From Shewanella acanthi (lineage in GTDB: Bacteria > Pseudomonadota > Gammaproteobacteria > Enterobacterales > Shewanellaceae), in assembly GCF_019457475.1 (NCBI RefSeq), contig NZ_CP080413.1:62001-126000 (forward strand): DNA of 64,000 bases, in the 5' to 3' direction. Shown piece by piece: positions 8,593 to 17,840 of the stretch; within the stretch, counting starts at the first letter, position 1, and each line of letters opens with the position of its first letter. The notes under the pieces are model-generated. The model was not told where the DNA came from, did not search any database, and was given only the letters and a program-made list of their open reading frames with translations. A program made the translations under genes and the position numbers.

Positions 8593-10386
8593 ATGTCGCT
8601 CGAACAATATCACGTTATTCGTCTATTAAAGCAGCAAAGCCAGACTTTGAAGGGCACTATTGCCCTCGAAGGGTTTGAGATGGCTGCGCCATGGCATAAA
8701 GTGAGTTGGCAGGATTTCGATACTATTAGTAGTAAAATTGCACAACTGTTGATCGAAATCGGCGTACAAGTGCAAGACCGCTGCGCGATTCTGTCACAAA
8801 ATTGTCCCCAGTGGACCTGTGCGGATGTCGGTATTCTAAAGAGTCGTGCTGTTGTTGTGCCTATTTATCCAACCAGTACGGTAGAGCAGGCGAGTTTTAT
8901 CATTAACGATGCCGCCGCTAAAGTGCTGTTTGTCGACGATGCTAAGCAATATGCGCTGGCCTGCGAACTGCAAGCACTTTGCCCAAGCCTAAAGCACATT
9001 ATTGTGTTCGATAAAAATGTCGTGCTTGCCGAAGGTAAGGCCGACTCCCATCAGCATTTAGATTCTTTGCTGGCTAAGAGCTGTGACCAAGCTTTGGCGC
9101 TTGAGCAGCGCTTGCAAGGCGCTAACCTTGACGATTTACTGACCCTGATTTATACCTCGGGCACCACGGGCGATCCTAAAGGCGTGATGCTTGATTATCG
9201 AAATATGGCATCTACCGTACGTCAGCACGATGAGGTATTGCCCTTTAAGACGGGCGACGTGTCATTAGCATTCCTGCCACTAAGCCATGTGTTTGAACGT
9301 GGTTGGAGTTTCTACGTATTGTGCCGTGGCGGCCATAACGTGTATCTGCAAGATACCCAAAGAGTGAAGGAAGCCATTAGTGCCGTTCGCCCACATAACC
9401 TGTGTGTGGTGCCGCGTTTCCTCGAGAAGGTTTACAGCGCAGTGCAGGATAAAGTAGCCAAGTCTCCTAAGAGCCGTCAAAAGCTGTTTGCTTGGGCGAT
9501 GAGGGTCGGTGAGCGTCAATTTGAGGCCAGCCAAGGTCGGGCTAAGGGCGGTTTAGCCCTGTCATTGCAATGGCGTTTAGCTAATAAGCTGATTTACAGC
9601 AAGCTTCAGGCCGTACTCGGTGGTCGCCTCAAGTTTATGCCCTGCGGCGGCGCAGCCCTCGATAGGAATGTGGGGGCATTCTTCCACAGTATCGGTATTC
9701 CCGTGCTTTGCGGTTATGGCATGACAGAAACCAATGCCACAGTAACCTGCAACACCTTGAATAACCGCATTGCCGGTTCTAACGGTAAAGTCTTGCCTGA
9801 GGTTGAAGTCAAACTTGGCAAAGACGATGAAATTTTAGTACGTGGCGATACTGTGATGCGTGGTTATTATAATCGTCCCGAAGATACGGCAGCCGCCTTT
9901 GAGGATGGCTGGTTAAAAACCGGTGATGCGGGCCGTTTCGATGCTGAAGGTAATCTGTTTATTACCGACCGTATTAAAGAGCTGATGAAGACCTCTAACG
10001 GCAAATACATCGCGCCGCAACGGGTTGAAGGCACGGTTGGACGTTGTCCCTTTATCGAGCAGGTGGCGATTATCGCCGATGCCCGTAATTATGTGACCGC
10101 CTTGATTGTGCCCGCCTTTGAATCGTTAGAAGCTTGGGCGAAGGAGCAGGGCTTAAAGTACGAGTCGACTATGGATCTGCTGCGCCATAATCATGTGGTT
10201 GAGCATTTTGAGTTACGCCTAAAGCAGATGCAGCAGGAATTAGCGGGCTTTGAGCAGATCAAAAAGTTCACTCTACTGCCTGAGGCATTTTCGATGGAAG
10301 CGGGTTTAATCACCCCGACGCTTAAGCTGCGCCGTAAGATGATTTATCACAAATACGCCCACGAAATTAATGCGATGTACAGCTAG
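8593..10386 (+). CDS. Long-chain acyl-CoA synthetase (AMP-forming, FadD15-like)
   Basis: A 597-residue ANL-superfamily enzyme. The AMP-binding P-loop motif 'YTSGTTGDPKGVML' lies at about residues 194-207, 'YGMTETNATV' is the adenine-binding motif, and 'WLKTGDAGRF' plus 'TDRIKELMKTSNGKYIAP' are the hinge and lid motifs. It makes acyl-CoA from a fatty acid, ATP and CoA. The length and 'DRIKELMKTSNGKYI' fit the eukaryotic/FadD15-like subgroup better than E. coli FadD. The RBS AAAGGTGAGG precedes ATG 8593. A terminator follows. Two hotdog thioesterases lie nearby, suggesting general acyl-CoA turnover. Confidence 0.88.
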   Translation: MSLEQYHVIRLLKQQSQTLKGTIALEGFEMAAPWHKVSWQDFDTISSKIAQLLIEIGVQVQDRCAILSQNCPQWTCADVGILKSRAVVVPIYPTSTVEQASFIINDAAAKVLFVDDAKQYALACELQALCPSLKHIIVFDKNVVLAEGKADSHQHLDSLLAKSCDQALALEQRLQGANLDDLLTLIYTSGTTGDPKGVMLDYRNMASTVRQHDEVLPFKTGDVSLAFLPLSHVFERGWSFYVLCRGGHNVYLQDTQRVKEAISAVRPHNLCVVPRFLEKVYSAVQDKVAKSPKSRQKLFAWAMRVGERQFEASQGRAKGGLALSLQWRLANKLIYSKLQAVLGGRLKFMPCGGAALDRNVGAFFHSIGIPVLCGYGMTETNATVTCNTLNNRIAGSNGKVLPEVEVKLGKDDEILVRGDTVMRGYYNRPEDTAAAFEDGWLKTGDAGRFDAEGNLFITDRIKELMKTSNGKYIAPQRVEGTVGRCPFIEQVAIIADARNYVTALIVPAFESLEAWAKEQGLKYESTMDLLRHNHVVEHFELRLKQMQQELAGFEQIKKFTLLPEAFSMEAGLITPTLKLRRKMIYHKYAHEINAMYS

Positions 10387-10430
10387 CACTAATATGATCT
10401 ATCAATAAGAGAGACCTTGAGTCGATCATC

Positions 10431-10460
10431 AAAAAGGCCGCACTGATGCGGCCTTTTGTT
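10431..10460 (+). terminator. Rho-independent terminator after the acyl-CoA synthetase gene
   Basis: Stem AAAGGCCGCA/TGCGGCCTTT with a CTGA-type loop, followed by TTGTTT. Located 45 bases after the stop codon. Confidence 0.85.
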
Positions 10461-10613
10461 TGGGCTAAATCTAAGCTACCTAGGGAATTGTGTGCGGTAA
10501 CTTGTTTGGTGTCTAAGGTAGGTTTACGGTGGCGGCTCTGTTAGGCTTGTGCGACTTAATTGCCTGTTGGCATTGGTCATAAAGAAACAGATAAAACAAT
10601 GAAAGGGAAGTGT

Positions 10614-11024
10614 ATGTCTGCTACCGAATTTAGCCTCGAAATCCACCCGCGCTTTACCGAAACCGATGGTCTGGGCCATATCAACAATACGGTGATCCCG
10701 GTTTGGTGTGAGGCGGCGCGTACGCCGATGTTTGAGATATTTAATCCAGAACTCGATTTAAATCAATGGAATTTGATTGTTGCGGGCTTTACCGTGGTTT
10801 TTCTTACTCCGACTTACTATGGCAAAAGCGTGATTGTGAAAACCTATGTCAGTCGTATTGGTAACAGTAGCTTTGAGCTGACTCAAAGTTGCTGGCAGCA
10901 AGGGGTTAAAACCGCTGAAGTAAAGACAACCTTAGTGCATTACGACTATCGCAGCGAAAAAAGCCAACCTATTCCTGAGGATATTCGTCAAATCCTCGCT
11001 AGCCTTAACGGTGAAGGTGCGTAA
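10614..11024 (+). CDS. Hotdog-fold acyl-CoA thioesterase
   Basis: I start at ATG 10614, which has an AAAGGGAAG element seven bases upstream; an in-frame TTG at 10560 has no such support. The 136-residue product has the 4-hydroxybenzoyl-CoA thioesterase/YbgC-type N-terminus 'PRFTETDGLGHINN', where the Asp is the usual catalytic residue, and a single hotdog domain. It should hydrolyse an acyl-CoA, with the substrate unknown. A second protein of the same fold is encoded at 11366-11806 on the opposite strand, separated by a small GNAT-like gene. Confidence 0.82.
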   Translation: MSATEFSLEIHPRFTETDGLGHINNTVIPVWCEAARTPMFEIFNPELDLNQWNLIVAGFTVVFLTPTYYGKSVIVKTYVSRIGNSSFELTQSCWQQGVKTAEVKTTLVHYDYRSEKSQPIPEDIRQILASLNGEGA

Positions 11025-11034
11025 ATTTACGAGT

Positions 11035-11061
11035 TTAACCGCGCAGCGACTGCGCGGTTAA
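11035..11061. terminator. Strong hairpin between convergent thioesterase and GNAT-like genes
   Basis: Perfect 12-base stem TTAACCGCGCAG/CTGCGCGGTTAA with a three-base loop. There is no clear T-run on either side, so it may act as an mRNA end-stabiliser or a weak bidirectional terminator. Confidence 0.55.
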
Positions 11062-11074
11062 GATGAAGAATGGT

Positions 11075-11341
11075 TTATTTCGTCTTCAAAAACTTCTGTA
11101 CATACCAACAGCTAGCAACAATTTGATACTGCTGCTCTTTTGCCCACTTTAGACCATGGCGTACTAAGCGCTCAGCAAGGCCCTTGCCGCGAAGCTCGTT
11201 GGGCACGAAGGTGCGACAAAAATCAATATCAGCACCTTGAAGCCGGTATTCCAACACGGCTTCACAGCCTTCGAAGGTTATGATAAAGCGATTGTTCATC
11301 TGCTGATGTTCAATGGCAAGTTCAGATCGATTTTCAGACAT
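11075..11341 (-). CDS. Small GNAT-type N-acetyltransferase-like protein (NATD1/YidJ-like)
   Basis: An 88-residue protein. The central 'IDFCRTFVPNELRGKGLAERLVRHGLKWAKEQ' is the short acetyl-CoA binding core (RGKGLA) of the minimal GNAT family often annotated as COG2388 N-acetyltransferases. Full GNAT enzymes are about twice as long, but this length is normal for the subgroup. GAGGAG lies eight bases before the ATG. It follows the YbgC-like thioesterase gene by 24 bases on the same strand, so they are likely co-transcribed. Its substrate is unknown. Confidence 0.82.
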   Translation of the reverse strand: MSENRSELAIEHQQMNNRFIITFEGCEAVLEYRLQGADIDFCRTFVPNELRGKGLAERLVRHGLKWAKEQQYQIVASCWYVQKFLKTK

Positions 11342-11365
11342 TACCGTTCTCCTCTCAGGGAAACA

Positions 11366-11806
11366 TTAGGCCTGTTCGTGTTGCTTAAGGATAGCCAGCA
11401 GTGCCTCTGGTAATTCAGCTTTTTTACCTGTCTTAAAGTTAAACATTACGGCGACCGAAGATCCTAAGGTGGTTATTGCCTGCTGCTGCTTGCTAAACAC
11501 CTGATAATGCATGGTAAATCTGTCGGTGTGAATATCGCTGATGCTTACACTCACTAACAGGGTGTCGGGGAAGGTCACCGGACGTTTATAGCGAGCTTGG
11601 TTTTCGCTAATCACGGGCCCAACACCGTCTTTATAAAGGGCGTCGAGTGGGAATAAACGATTGAAAAAATCGATACGGGCGGTTTCGAAGTAGCGGAAAT
11701 ACACCACATTATTTACATGCTGCAGGGCATCCATCTCGCCCCAAGCGACAGGGATTTCGGTAACGATTGGGTTTTGGGCGAGAAACTTTTCCATTGTATT
11801 TTCCAT
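11366..11806 (-). CDS. YbgC-like hotdog acyl-CoA thioesterase
   Basis: A 146-residue single hotdog domain protein. The active-site loop is 'VAWGEMDALQHVNNVVYFRYFETAR', which matches YbgC/FcbC enzymes in that a conserved Asp precedes H-V-N-N. Expected activity is hydrolysis of acyl-CoA or acyl-ACP thioesters. A second in-frame ATG four codons in (MEKFL) is an equally possible start. It is the first gene of a two-gene unit with the small GNAT-like gene. It is related in fold but not close in sequence to the thioesterase at 10614. Confidence 0.83.
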   Translation of the reverse strand: MENTMEKFLAQNPIVTEIPVAWGEMDALQHVNNVVYFRYFETARIDFFNRLFPLDALYKDGVGPVISENQARYKRPVTFPDTLLVSVSISDIHTDRFTMHYQVFSKQQQAITTLGSSVAVMFNFKTGKKAELPEALLAILKQHEQA

Positions 11807-11953
11807 AACATCACTCTGAAGGGCAGACAGGCGTTAAAACGCTCGTTTAAGTTGAGCAGACTATCAGTAAGCTTAAGTAGCGACAAGGTTCGCGCTATAG
11901 GATGAGGTGTTTTAGCGCACCTACACCTTTACATTTGGTATACAAAAGCCGCA

Positions 11954-11981
11954 TAAAAAAGCGACCCTAGGGTCGCTTTAA
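11954..11981 (-). terminator. Terminator downstream of mtnC
   Basis: Palindrome AAAGCGACCCTAGGGTCGCTTT; read on the minus strand it is followed by a T-run. It lies just past the mtnC stop. Confidence 0.85.
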
Positions 11982-12007
11982 TGATGTATTAATGAGCCTT
12001 TCAAGAC

Positions 12008-12688
12008 TTATTCGATTTGGAGTTCATCGAAGCTGCTGATTTTGCGGAAGTGGCCAGTGCGCTGCTTTTCATCACGCACCATTTGGCAGGTCATCATGCC
12101 TGCAGCTTCGGCCGCCTTGAGTTCTTCCATTACATCCGACACGAACAATACTTGCCTTGGGCTGAGGCTGATAGTGTTGAGAATGTTTGCGTAGGCCTGT
12201 TTATCGAGCTTGTTACCTGTACGGGTGTCAAAGTGGCCGCTGAACATCTCGGTCAGATCGCCGCCATCGCTGTGGCTGAACAATAATTTTTGCGCTTCGA
12301 CTGAACCAGAAGAAAAACTGTAGATACGCAGTTTTTGGGCGCTAAAACGTTTAACCGCTTCAATAAAATCGGGGAATATATGGCCTTTAAATTCGCCGTG
12401 ACCATAGCCTTGTTTCCAAATTAAGCCCTGCAATGTCTTGAGTGGCGTCGCCTTGCGGTCTTCCTCCACCCAGTGCTGCAGAATTTCGGTCACTCGGGCG
12501 ATATCGGCTTCGGGTTCGAGGGCGATATCACGGGTATCACAAATACAGTTCTCTACTAACACATTGTGTTGGTTCTGTTCTAAGAAGGCGGGTAACGCTT
12601 TGACAGAATAAGGGAATAGTACATCTTGGATAAAGTTTAGGTCTGTCGTCGTTCCAGCAGTGTCTACGACTATGGCTCTGATACCCAT
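12008..12688 (-). CDS. mtnC: Enolase-phosphatase E1 (methionine salvage)
   Basis: I choose the ATG at 12688, giving 226 residues that begin [17 protein letters not shown]. An upstream in-frame GTG at 12706 would add six residues, but the family starts at this position. The HAD-type nucleophile motif is 'VVDTAGTT', followed by '[11 protein letters not shown]' (motif II) and '[19 protein letters not shown]' (motif IV). MtnC both enolises and dephosphorylates 2,3-diketo-5-methylthiopentyl 1-phosphate in methionine salvage. No other mtn gene is in the window, so the rest of the pathway must be elsewhere if it is present. Confidence 0.92.
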   Translation of the reverse strand: MGIRAIVVDTAGTTTDLNFIQDVLFPYSVKALPAFLEQNQHNVLVENCICDTRDIALEPEADIARVTEILQHWVEEDRKATPLKTLQGLIWKQGYGHGEFKGHIFPDFIEAVKRFSAQKLRIYSFSSGSVEAQKLLFSHSDGGDLTEMFSGHFDTRTGNKLDKQAYANILNTISLSPRQVLFVSDVMEELKAAEAAGMMTCQMVRDEKQRTGHFRKISSFDELQIE

Positions 12689-13039
12689 AATGTTCTGATA
12701 CTCCACAATATGTTGGCGAAAAAATGCAATCCCGATCCTAAGCGTTATTGTTCAAATTGGCTAGTTTATTTCGCCCGTATTGGGATGGAGTTGCCTCATC
12801 AGTTGGCGATTTTTATCTTGAATGACAAATTGTCCTCTTACAAAAGGTGCTTATGCTAGCCCGTTAGCTCGCTAAAGTTGAGCGAGATGTAGCAGTTAAA
12901 GCATTCCCATAAGACTATGGTCTTAATAGCTAAGCGTAATTTGGGCTGTTATTGTGATGAGCCAAAATTTAGGCTTCTTTCCACAATCAAAACAATCATC
13001 GCGCTCGCTTAAATGACTTGGGGCGATGGGGGGCAATAT
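12689..13039. other. Divergent intergenic region, no gene seen
   Basis: It lies between mtnC (leftward) and a small membrane protein gene (rightward). It contains a small hairpin TCGCT-N7-AGCGA near 12870-12890. I see no recognisable operator. Confidence 0.5.
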
Positions 13040-13465
13040 ATGAAATATCTACCTGCACTCGGCCTTGGCATCCTGTTGGCGCTCAGTAGTTTTAGCTGTT
13101 TTGCGCTGGTGGCGCAGGCGGGTTATATGGCCGAGCTTTTGCAAAATATCTCCCAAATGAATCACAACAGCAGCCTTTATCTCTTCCTCGGTATTCACGA
13201 TGCTGTGCTGTTGATAATGCTTTCTGCGGTAACGCTATTTTGCTATCGACTGGTATTCAGTCGTCATCCCTTTGATTTGATGGCGGCCGCACTAATGCAG
13301 ATGCCGCTGGGTATGGTGGTACTTTGGACCGATGGCGTGAGTTTAAATGTGTTTAGTTATTATGGGCTAGCGCGTACCTTAACGACCTTAGCGGCGACCT
13401 TTGGGGTGCTGATGATTTACGGTTTAATACAGCGCCGTAGTCGCACTATTGTCATAGCAAATTAG
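13040..13465 (+). CDS. Small four-helix membrane protein of unknown function
   Basis: I start at ATG 13040, preceded by a GGGGGG run seven bases upstream; the frame opens at 13013 but lacks support there. The 141-residue protein has about four membrane segments (near residues 4-26, 47-69, 77-97 and 106-130) and a short basic C-terminus 'QRRSRT'. No family is recognised. It is alone between mtnC and a convergent sulfatase gene. The charge pattern suggests a cytoplasmic C-terminus. Confidence 0.6.
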   Translation: MKYLPALGLGILLALSSFSCFALVAQAGYMAELLQNISQMNHNSSLYLFLGIHDAVLLIMLSAVTLFCYRLVFSRHPFDLMAAALMQMPLGMVVLWTDGVSLNVFSYYGLARTLTTLAATFGVLMIYGLIQRRSRTIVIAN

Positions 13466-13556
13466 TGCCATTGCGAAATTAGTGTCGTAGCGAAAAAGTG
13501 CGATAGCAATGAGAACGACACAGTAGATTGGGCTTGCTAGCTGAGCCGACAAATAA

Positions 13557-13596
13557 AATGGCTCATAGGGCATTGCACCCTATGAGCCATTATCAA
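13557..13596 (-). terminator. Terminator downstream of the sulfatase gene
   Basis: Perfect 14-base stem AATGGCTCATAGGG/CCCTATGAGCCATT with a seven-base loop. On the minus strand it is followed by TTATTT. It may also end the rightward membrane protein gene. Confidence 0.88.
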
Positions 13597-13619
13597 TTTA
13601 AGCGAATAACTTAACTCGG

Positions 13620-15206
13620 TTATTGCTGACCTTTTTCTAATATATCTCCAATTAAGTTAGACATATCGAAGCTGGTGCCACCTTGAACCGGTGGGTAATC
13701 CATCAGCGATTTAACATGGCCATTGATGATCTCAGTGGCTGGTGCCATTAACCATGACATTTTCTGCATTAAGTGACCTTGAGAGTCGATGGTATCGTAG
13801 CTTTCAAAAGGGTCGGCTCGCAGGTTGTAGATTTTAGGCGCTGTCAGCGGCACTAAATTGGCGTAGTAATCTTCTTTGGTTGAGAAGTGGAACTTCCATG
13901 GCCCCATACGAATAGCGGTGAGTTTGCCTTCGTAGTAGTAGAGGATGGATCTGCGATGTGACTCAGCAGTCTGACCTGTCCAGTAATCGAGGTTGTTGAT
14001 ACCATCGATATACTGTTTTTTCTCCTTGAGCATTTTCTCGTTTACATTGGGTTCACCAGCTGCTGCTGCCAATGTGGTGAATAGATCCTGATGCCCTTGA
14101 ATGCCGTTCAGCACTTTACCCGCGGGGATATGGCCGGGCCAACGTGCCATCATAGGCACCCTTACGCCGCCCTCATAGGTTGACATTTTTTCACCACGGA
14201 ATGGCGTAGTCGCACCATGGGGCCAAGAGTTGTGTTCAGGGCCATTGTCTGTGCTGTAAATGACGATGGTGTTGTCGTCTAACCCCATATCTTTGAGCTT
14301 ATCCAGTACCACACCGATATCATGGTCGTGCTGCAACATACCGCTACCGTGGAGATCGTATTCACTGGTGTACTTCTCGGCGGCATAACGCCACTTATCA
14401 TTTAGACGAGTGTAGAGATGCATACGACTGGTGTTCAACCACACGAAGAAGGGTTTGCCATCTTTCTTGGATTTTTCGATAAATTTTAGTGCGGTGGGGA
14501 TCATTTCGGTACCGTCGAAGTCCTTCATCCGTTCCTGAGTGAGCGGCCCCGTATCAGTACATTTTTGTTTGCCGACGACGCCAAAACGTGGATCGACGGT
14601 TTTGTCGTCCTTATCGGTGGCGTAGCAGTGTAGTACTCCGCGGGTACCGAATTTTTTCTCGTAGGCTTCGGCAGAACCCGAATAGGCCTTGGCGAAGTTT
14701 TGATAATCGCGCTGCTCGGATTCTTCTTGGGTGTTGAGGTGGTAGAGGTTACCGAAGAACTCGTCAAAACCGTGGGCTGTCGGCAGGGCGAAGTTATGGT
14801 CGCCTAAGTGGTTTTTACCGAATTGCCCTGTGGCATAACCCTTGGCTTTTAGCACTTCGGCCAATGAAGGTGAGGCGGCTTTTAAGCCTAAATCACCACC
14901 AGGCATGGCCACGGTTGTCATCCCTGAGCGGATTGGATATTGGCCAGTAATAAAGGCCGCGCGACCCGCTGTGGAGCTGGGCTGAGCGTAGTGGTCGGTG
15001 AATTTGATCCCTTCGTTTGCGATACGGTCGATATTAGGTGTGGTGTAACCCATAGTGCCCATGCCGTAGGCACTGACGTTTTGCCAACCGATATCGTCAC
15101 CAAAAATGACTAATATATTGGGTTGTTTTTGATCGGCTGCATGTACCGTAGGCACTAATGCCAACGCACCAAGTAATGCCGTCGAAAGTTTTGTCCGTTT
15201 AAGCAT
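13620..15206 (-). CDS. Periplasmic arylsulfatase, Ser-type
   Basis: I start at ATG 15206, which has GGAGG six bases upstream and gives a good signal peptide ending in VHA-AD; an in-frame TTG at 15233 is unlikely. The 528-residue sulfatase has '[12 protein letters not shown]' (metal-binding Asp pair) and the active-site signature at residues 78-82, S-T-A-G-R. Because the first residue is Ser and not Cys, the formylglycine should be made by an anaerobic sulfatase maturase (anSME). Further family motifs are 'GKNHLGD' and 'STDNGPEH'. Substrate is unknown. No maturase gene is present in the window. Confidence 0.9.
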   Translation of the reverse strand: MLKRTKLSTALLGALALVPTVHAADQKQPNILVIFGDDIGWQNVSAYGMGTMGYTTPNIDRIANEGIKFTDHYAQPSSTAGRAAFITGQYPIRSGMTTVAMPGGDLGLKAASPSLAEVLKAKGYATGQFGKNHLGDHNFALPTAHGFDEFFGNLYHLNTQEESEQRDYQNFAKAYSGSAEAYEKKFGTRGVLHCYATDKDDKTVDPRFGVVGKQKCTDTGPLTQERMKDFDGTEMIPTALKFIEKSKKDGKPFFVWLNTSRMHLYTRLNDKWRYAAEKYTSEYDLHGSGMLQHDHDIGVVLDKLKDMGLDDNTIVIYSTDNGPEHNSWPHGATTPFRGEKMSTYEGGVRVPMMARWPGHIPAGKVLNGIQGHQDLFTTLAAAAGEPNVNEKMLKEKKQYIDGINNLDYWTGQTAESHRRSILYYYEGKLTAIRMGPWKFHFSTKEDYYANLVPLTAPKIYNLRADPFESYDTIDSQGHLMQKMSWLMAPATEIINGHVKSLMDYPPVQGGTSFDMSNLIGDILEKGQQ

Positions 15207-15617
15207 CTCTAACCTCCATTTCCCGGATGACAAGCTGACGCTCGCATCGTTTTTTAAGCTCTAAAATTGAGCTAATAATTTGCTCTGATTAGAACTTAGC
15301 AGAAGTTCGCGGAAGTGCCATTGAGTGTAAATAGGTTAAGATGTTGTTTTTTTTAAAATTGTTGGAGGATGGATTGCTGTTTGACGGGGAGTGAGTCGTT
15401 TAGTTGTTGATTTAATGAGCCCAAATTGCAAGTGTGAGTCTTCGTGGAATGGCGACAAAGAAGAGACCTTTAGCCAAAATTTACATTCGTCACTTTAAAA
15501 ATATTGAATTTCATGTGGATTTTTAACTTGCGCCGTACTTAATAGGCTTTTTTATTAGTTGATTAGCCAATAAAAAGGGTCAGTGTTCACTGACCCTTAT
15601 AAGTTAATGCAACTGGC
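15207..15617. other. Intergenic region between the DUF885 lipoprotein and sulfatase genes
   Basis: Both flanking genes run leftward, so this holds the sulfatase promoter and the terminator of the DUF885 gene. Beyond that terminator I see an AT-rich stretch and nothing gene-like. Confidence 0.5.
15571..15601 (-). terminator. Terminator downstream of the DUF885 lipoprotein gene
   Basis: Perfect stem AAGGGTCAGTG/CACTGACCCTT with a two-base centre; the minus strand continues with TTTATT. Confidence 0.85.
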
Positions 15618-17522
15618 CTAGGCCGCGACTGTTTTTGCTTGCTCCGAGGCAATCCACTGCAGGATTTTTTGCTCCATCAGATCTAATGGCAGGGCGCCAT
15701 TCTCGAGCAATCTGTCGTGGAACACTTTGATATCGAATTTATCGCCTAACGCTTGTTTGGCTTTTTCACGCAGTTCAATAATCTTAAGTTCACCTAATTT
15801 ATAGCCCAGAGCCTGACCCGGCCACACTACATAACGATCAACGCCTCCAGCCGCTGCCGATGCATGAATGCCTTCGGTTGCCACTACATAATCGATAGCT
15901 TGCTCACGGCTCCAACCAAGCGCATGCATACCCGTATCTACCACCAGACGCACGGCGCGGTGCAGTTCTGCCTGTAAGCGCCCCAGATTATTAATAGGGT
16001 TATCGGCGTACATGCCCATCTCCGCCGCTAGGCGCTCGGCATACAATCCCCAACCTTCGCCCGCCGCGTTAGAGTAAAAAATAGTGCTCATTAGCGGCAG
16101 GGTGTCCGACAGGCCGATAATGGTCTGCAGGTGATGACCTGGATTCGTTTCGTGGTAGGTCAAGGTTTGCAGCGAATATGAAGGCAGTGCCTCCATATCG
16201 TAGAGGCTGATCCAGAAGGTGCCCTTACGCGAGCCATCCTGAGACGGTGCATCGTAATAAGCACCACTAACCGCTGCCGCGCGGCTTTCAGGCACGACTT
16301 CTACGGCCACATCCTGATCGGGCAGGTGACCGAACCATTCCGGCAGCTTGGCATTGACCTTCGTCAGATAGCCTTGGATATCGGCCATTAACTGCTGTTT
16401 GCCATCATTAGAATCGGCATAAAGATACTTTGGATCCTTGAGCAGCACTTGCATCCGCTCGCCTACGGTACCGTCTTGATAGCCCACCTCTTTGAGTAAG
16501 CCGTCCATTTCCTCAGTGATACGGGCGACTTCATCTAGACCCAGTTGATGAATTTCCTGCGGGGTTTTATCCGAATTACCCAGGTGTTTAATTAGCGCTT
16601 TATAGAGCTTGGCACCCTGAGGTAAATGGCCGATGCCAGCATCGTGTTTCGCCTTAATGCGCACGCTTTGCAGGGATGAGATTAATTGGCGCGTGGCGGT
16701 GAAGTACTTGCGCTCCACTAAATCGGTCGCAGTGGTGACGAGCGCTTCGCTATCGGGCACTTTAGCTGCCTCGAGCTTGTCCCTAAAAGTGGTCACAAGC
16801 GGGTGCTCGCTTGCCTTGCTGACTAACTGTTGCTGCAGGCCTGCGATGGTTTTATCGATGATGAAATCGGGGGGAATAATCCCTATTTGCACATCCTGCG
16901 AAAGTTTATCAATCACAGTCCCCATAGCAGCGGGGTACATGCTTAGGCGAGTGATATAGGCCTTAGCTTCTGCTGGGGTCGTGACCGCAAATTTATCTTC
17001 CATATAGCCTGGGAACTCAGTGTGTAGACCCGTTAGGTGGTTGACCGAGTAGGGCAAAAACCAGCTGCCATACTCGCCCAGCATAGTGCCGTAGGCGACG
17101 GCATCACCCGGCAGTAATGCGCCCGCCATTTCTGACTTAATAGCGTTTAAGCTGATTTGCTCCGAGGGCGTTAGCTTGCTGGCGTCGATGGCATTGATGT
17201 CTTTCAGGAGGGCTCTAAAGGCTTTGCGGCGACGATTTTCACCCGATGGGCTGTAATCGGTCAGCTTTGATAAAATGTCTTTACCCGCATCGGCCTCCGC
17301 AACGCCGTAGTAAGTGGCGATTTCGGGTCTTAGGGCAAAATAGCGTTGAGTCAGCGGGAGTAATTGCTCTTTAAGGCTGGCCGCTTGTGTAGCGCCTTGT
17401 TCTGTTTGCCCTGTTGCTTGTTGTGTTTGAGCTTGGTTCTGGCTCTCGCTCGGATCGCTACAACCTGTGACCAACAAACCAATCATCAATCCATTTATTA
17501 TTCTTTTCATAAGGTTACTCAT
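15618..17522 (-). CDS. DUF885 family lipoprotein (putative metallopeptidase)
   Basis: A 634-residue lipoprotein: signal with lipobox VTGC, then a Gln/Thr-rich tether of about 25 residues. The body matches DUF885 proteins, including 'LTYHETNPGHHLQ', an HExxxGHH-type metal-binding motif that gives the family its metallopeptidase resemblance, and 'AGEGWGLYAERLAAE'. Two starts are possible, ATG 17522 and ATG 17510; AAAGG is too close to the first and rather far from the second, so I keep the longer one. Probably a periplasmic peptidase anchored to a membrane. No operon partner; hutI lies upstream on the same strand with its own terminator. Confidence 0.82.
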   Translation of the reverse strand: MSNLMKRIINGLMIGLLVTGCSDPSESQNQAQTQQATGQTEQGATQAASLKEQLLPLTQRYFALRPEIATYYGVAEADAGKDILSKLTDYSPSGENRRRKAFRALLKDINAIDASKLTPSEQISLNAIKSEMAGALLPGDAVAYGTMLGEYGSWFLPYSVNHLTGLHTEFPGYMEDKFAVTTPAEAKAYITRLSMYPAAMGTVIDKLSQDVQIGIIPPDFIIDKTIAGLQQQLVSKASEHPLVTTFRDKLEAAKVPDSEALVTTATDLVERKYFTATRQLISSLQSVRIKAKHDAGIGHLPQGAKLYKALIKHLGNSDKTPQEIHQLGLDEVARITEEMDGLLKEVGYQDGTVGERMQVLLKDPKYLYADSNDGKQQLMADIQGYLTKVNAKLPEWFGHLPDQDVAVEVVPESRAAAVSGAYYDAPSQDGSRKGTFWISLYDMEALPSYSLQTLTYHETNPGHHLQTIIGLSDTLPLMSTIFYSNAAGEGWGLYAERLAAEMGMYADNPINNLGRLQAELHRAVRLVVDTGMHALGWSREQAIDYVVATEGIHASAAAGGVDRYVVWPGQALGYKLGELKIIELREKAKQALGDKFDIKVFHDRLLENGALPLDLMEQKILQWIASEQAKTVAA

Positions 17523-17840
17523 ACCTTTGGGGTTTTAGCGCACTTTTGCTACTGAGCTAAAACCTTAACATCTTGACCAAATCAGCCGTTATCAGCCTTA
17601 AAGTGAAGGGGTATCCTAGCAGTTTATGGCGTTCATAAACCAAGGTTTTTGGATTTAATTTAGGTATATGAGAAGGCTATTCGTACTTTTGTTATAACAG
17701 AGGGTGAGCATAAATTGGTAAAACAAGAGGATGAGCAGTGAGAAATCGCTGCCGATTGATAAGCGTAAAACAAAAGGCCAGCCAATACTGACCTTTTAGT
17801 ATTTTTGTTAGTAAGTACACACTACTAGCTTGAGGGTTTG
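17523..17840. other. Intergenic region between DUF885 and hutI genes
   Basis: It contains the hutI terminator at 17770-17800 and presumably the promoter of the DUF885 gene. A short leftward open frame here (17692-17934) overlaps the hutI end and has no coding features. Confidence 0.5.
17770..17800 (-). terminator. Probable terminator of hutI
   Basis: Stem AAAAGGCCAG/CTGACCTTTT with one internal mismatch and a six-base loop; on the minus strand it is followed by GTTTTAC. Located 40 bases after the hutI stop. Confidence 0.6.
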
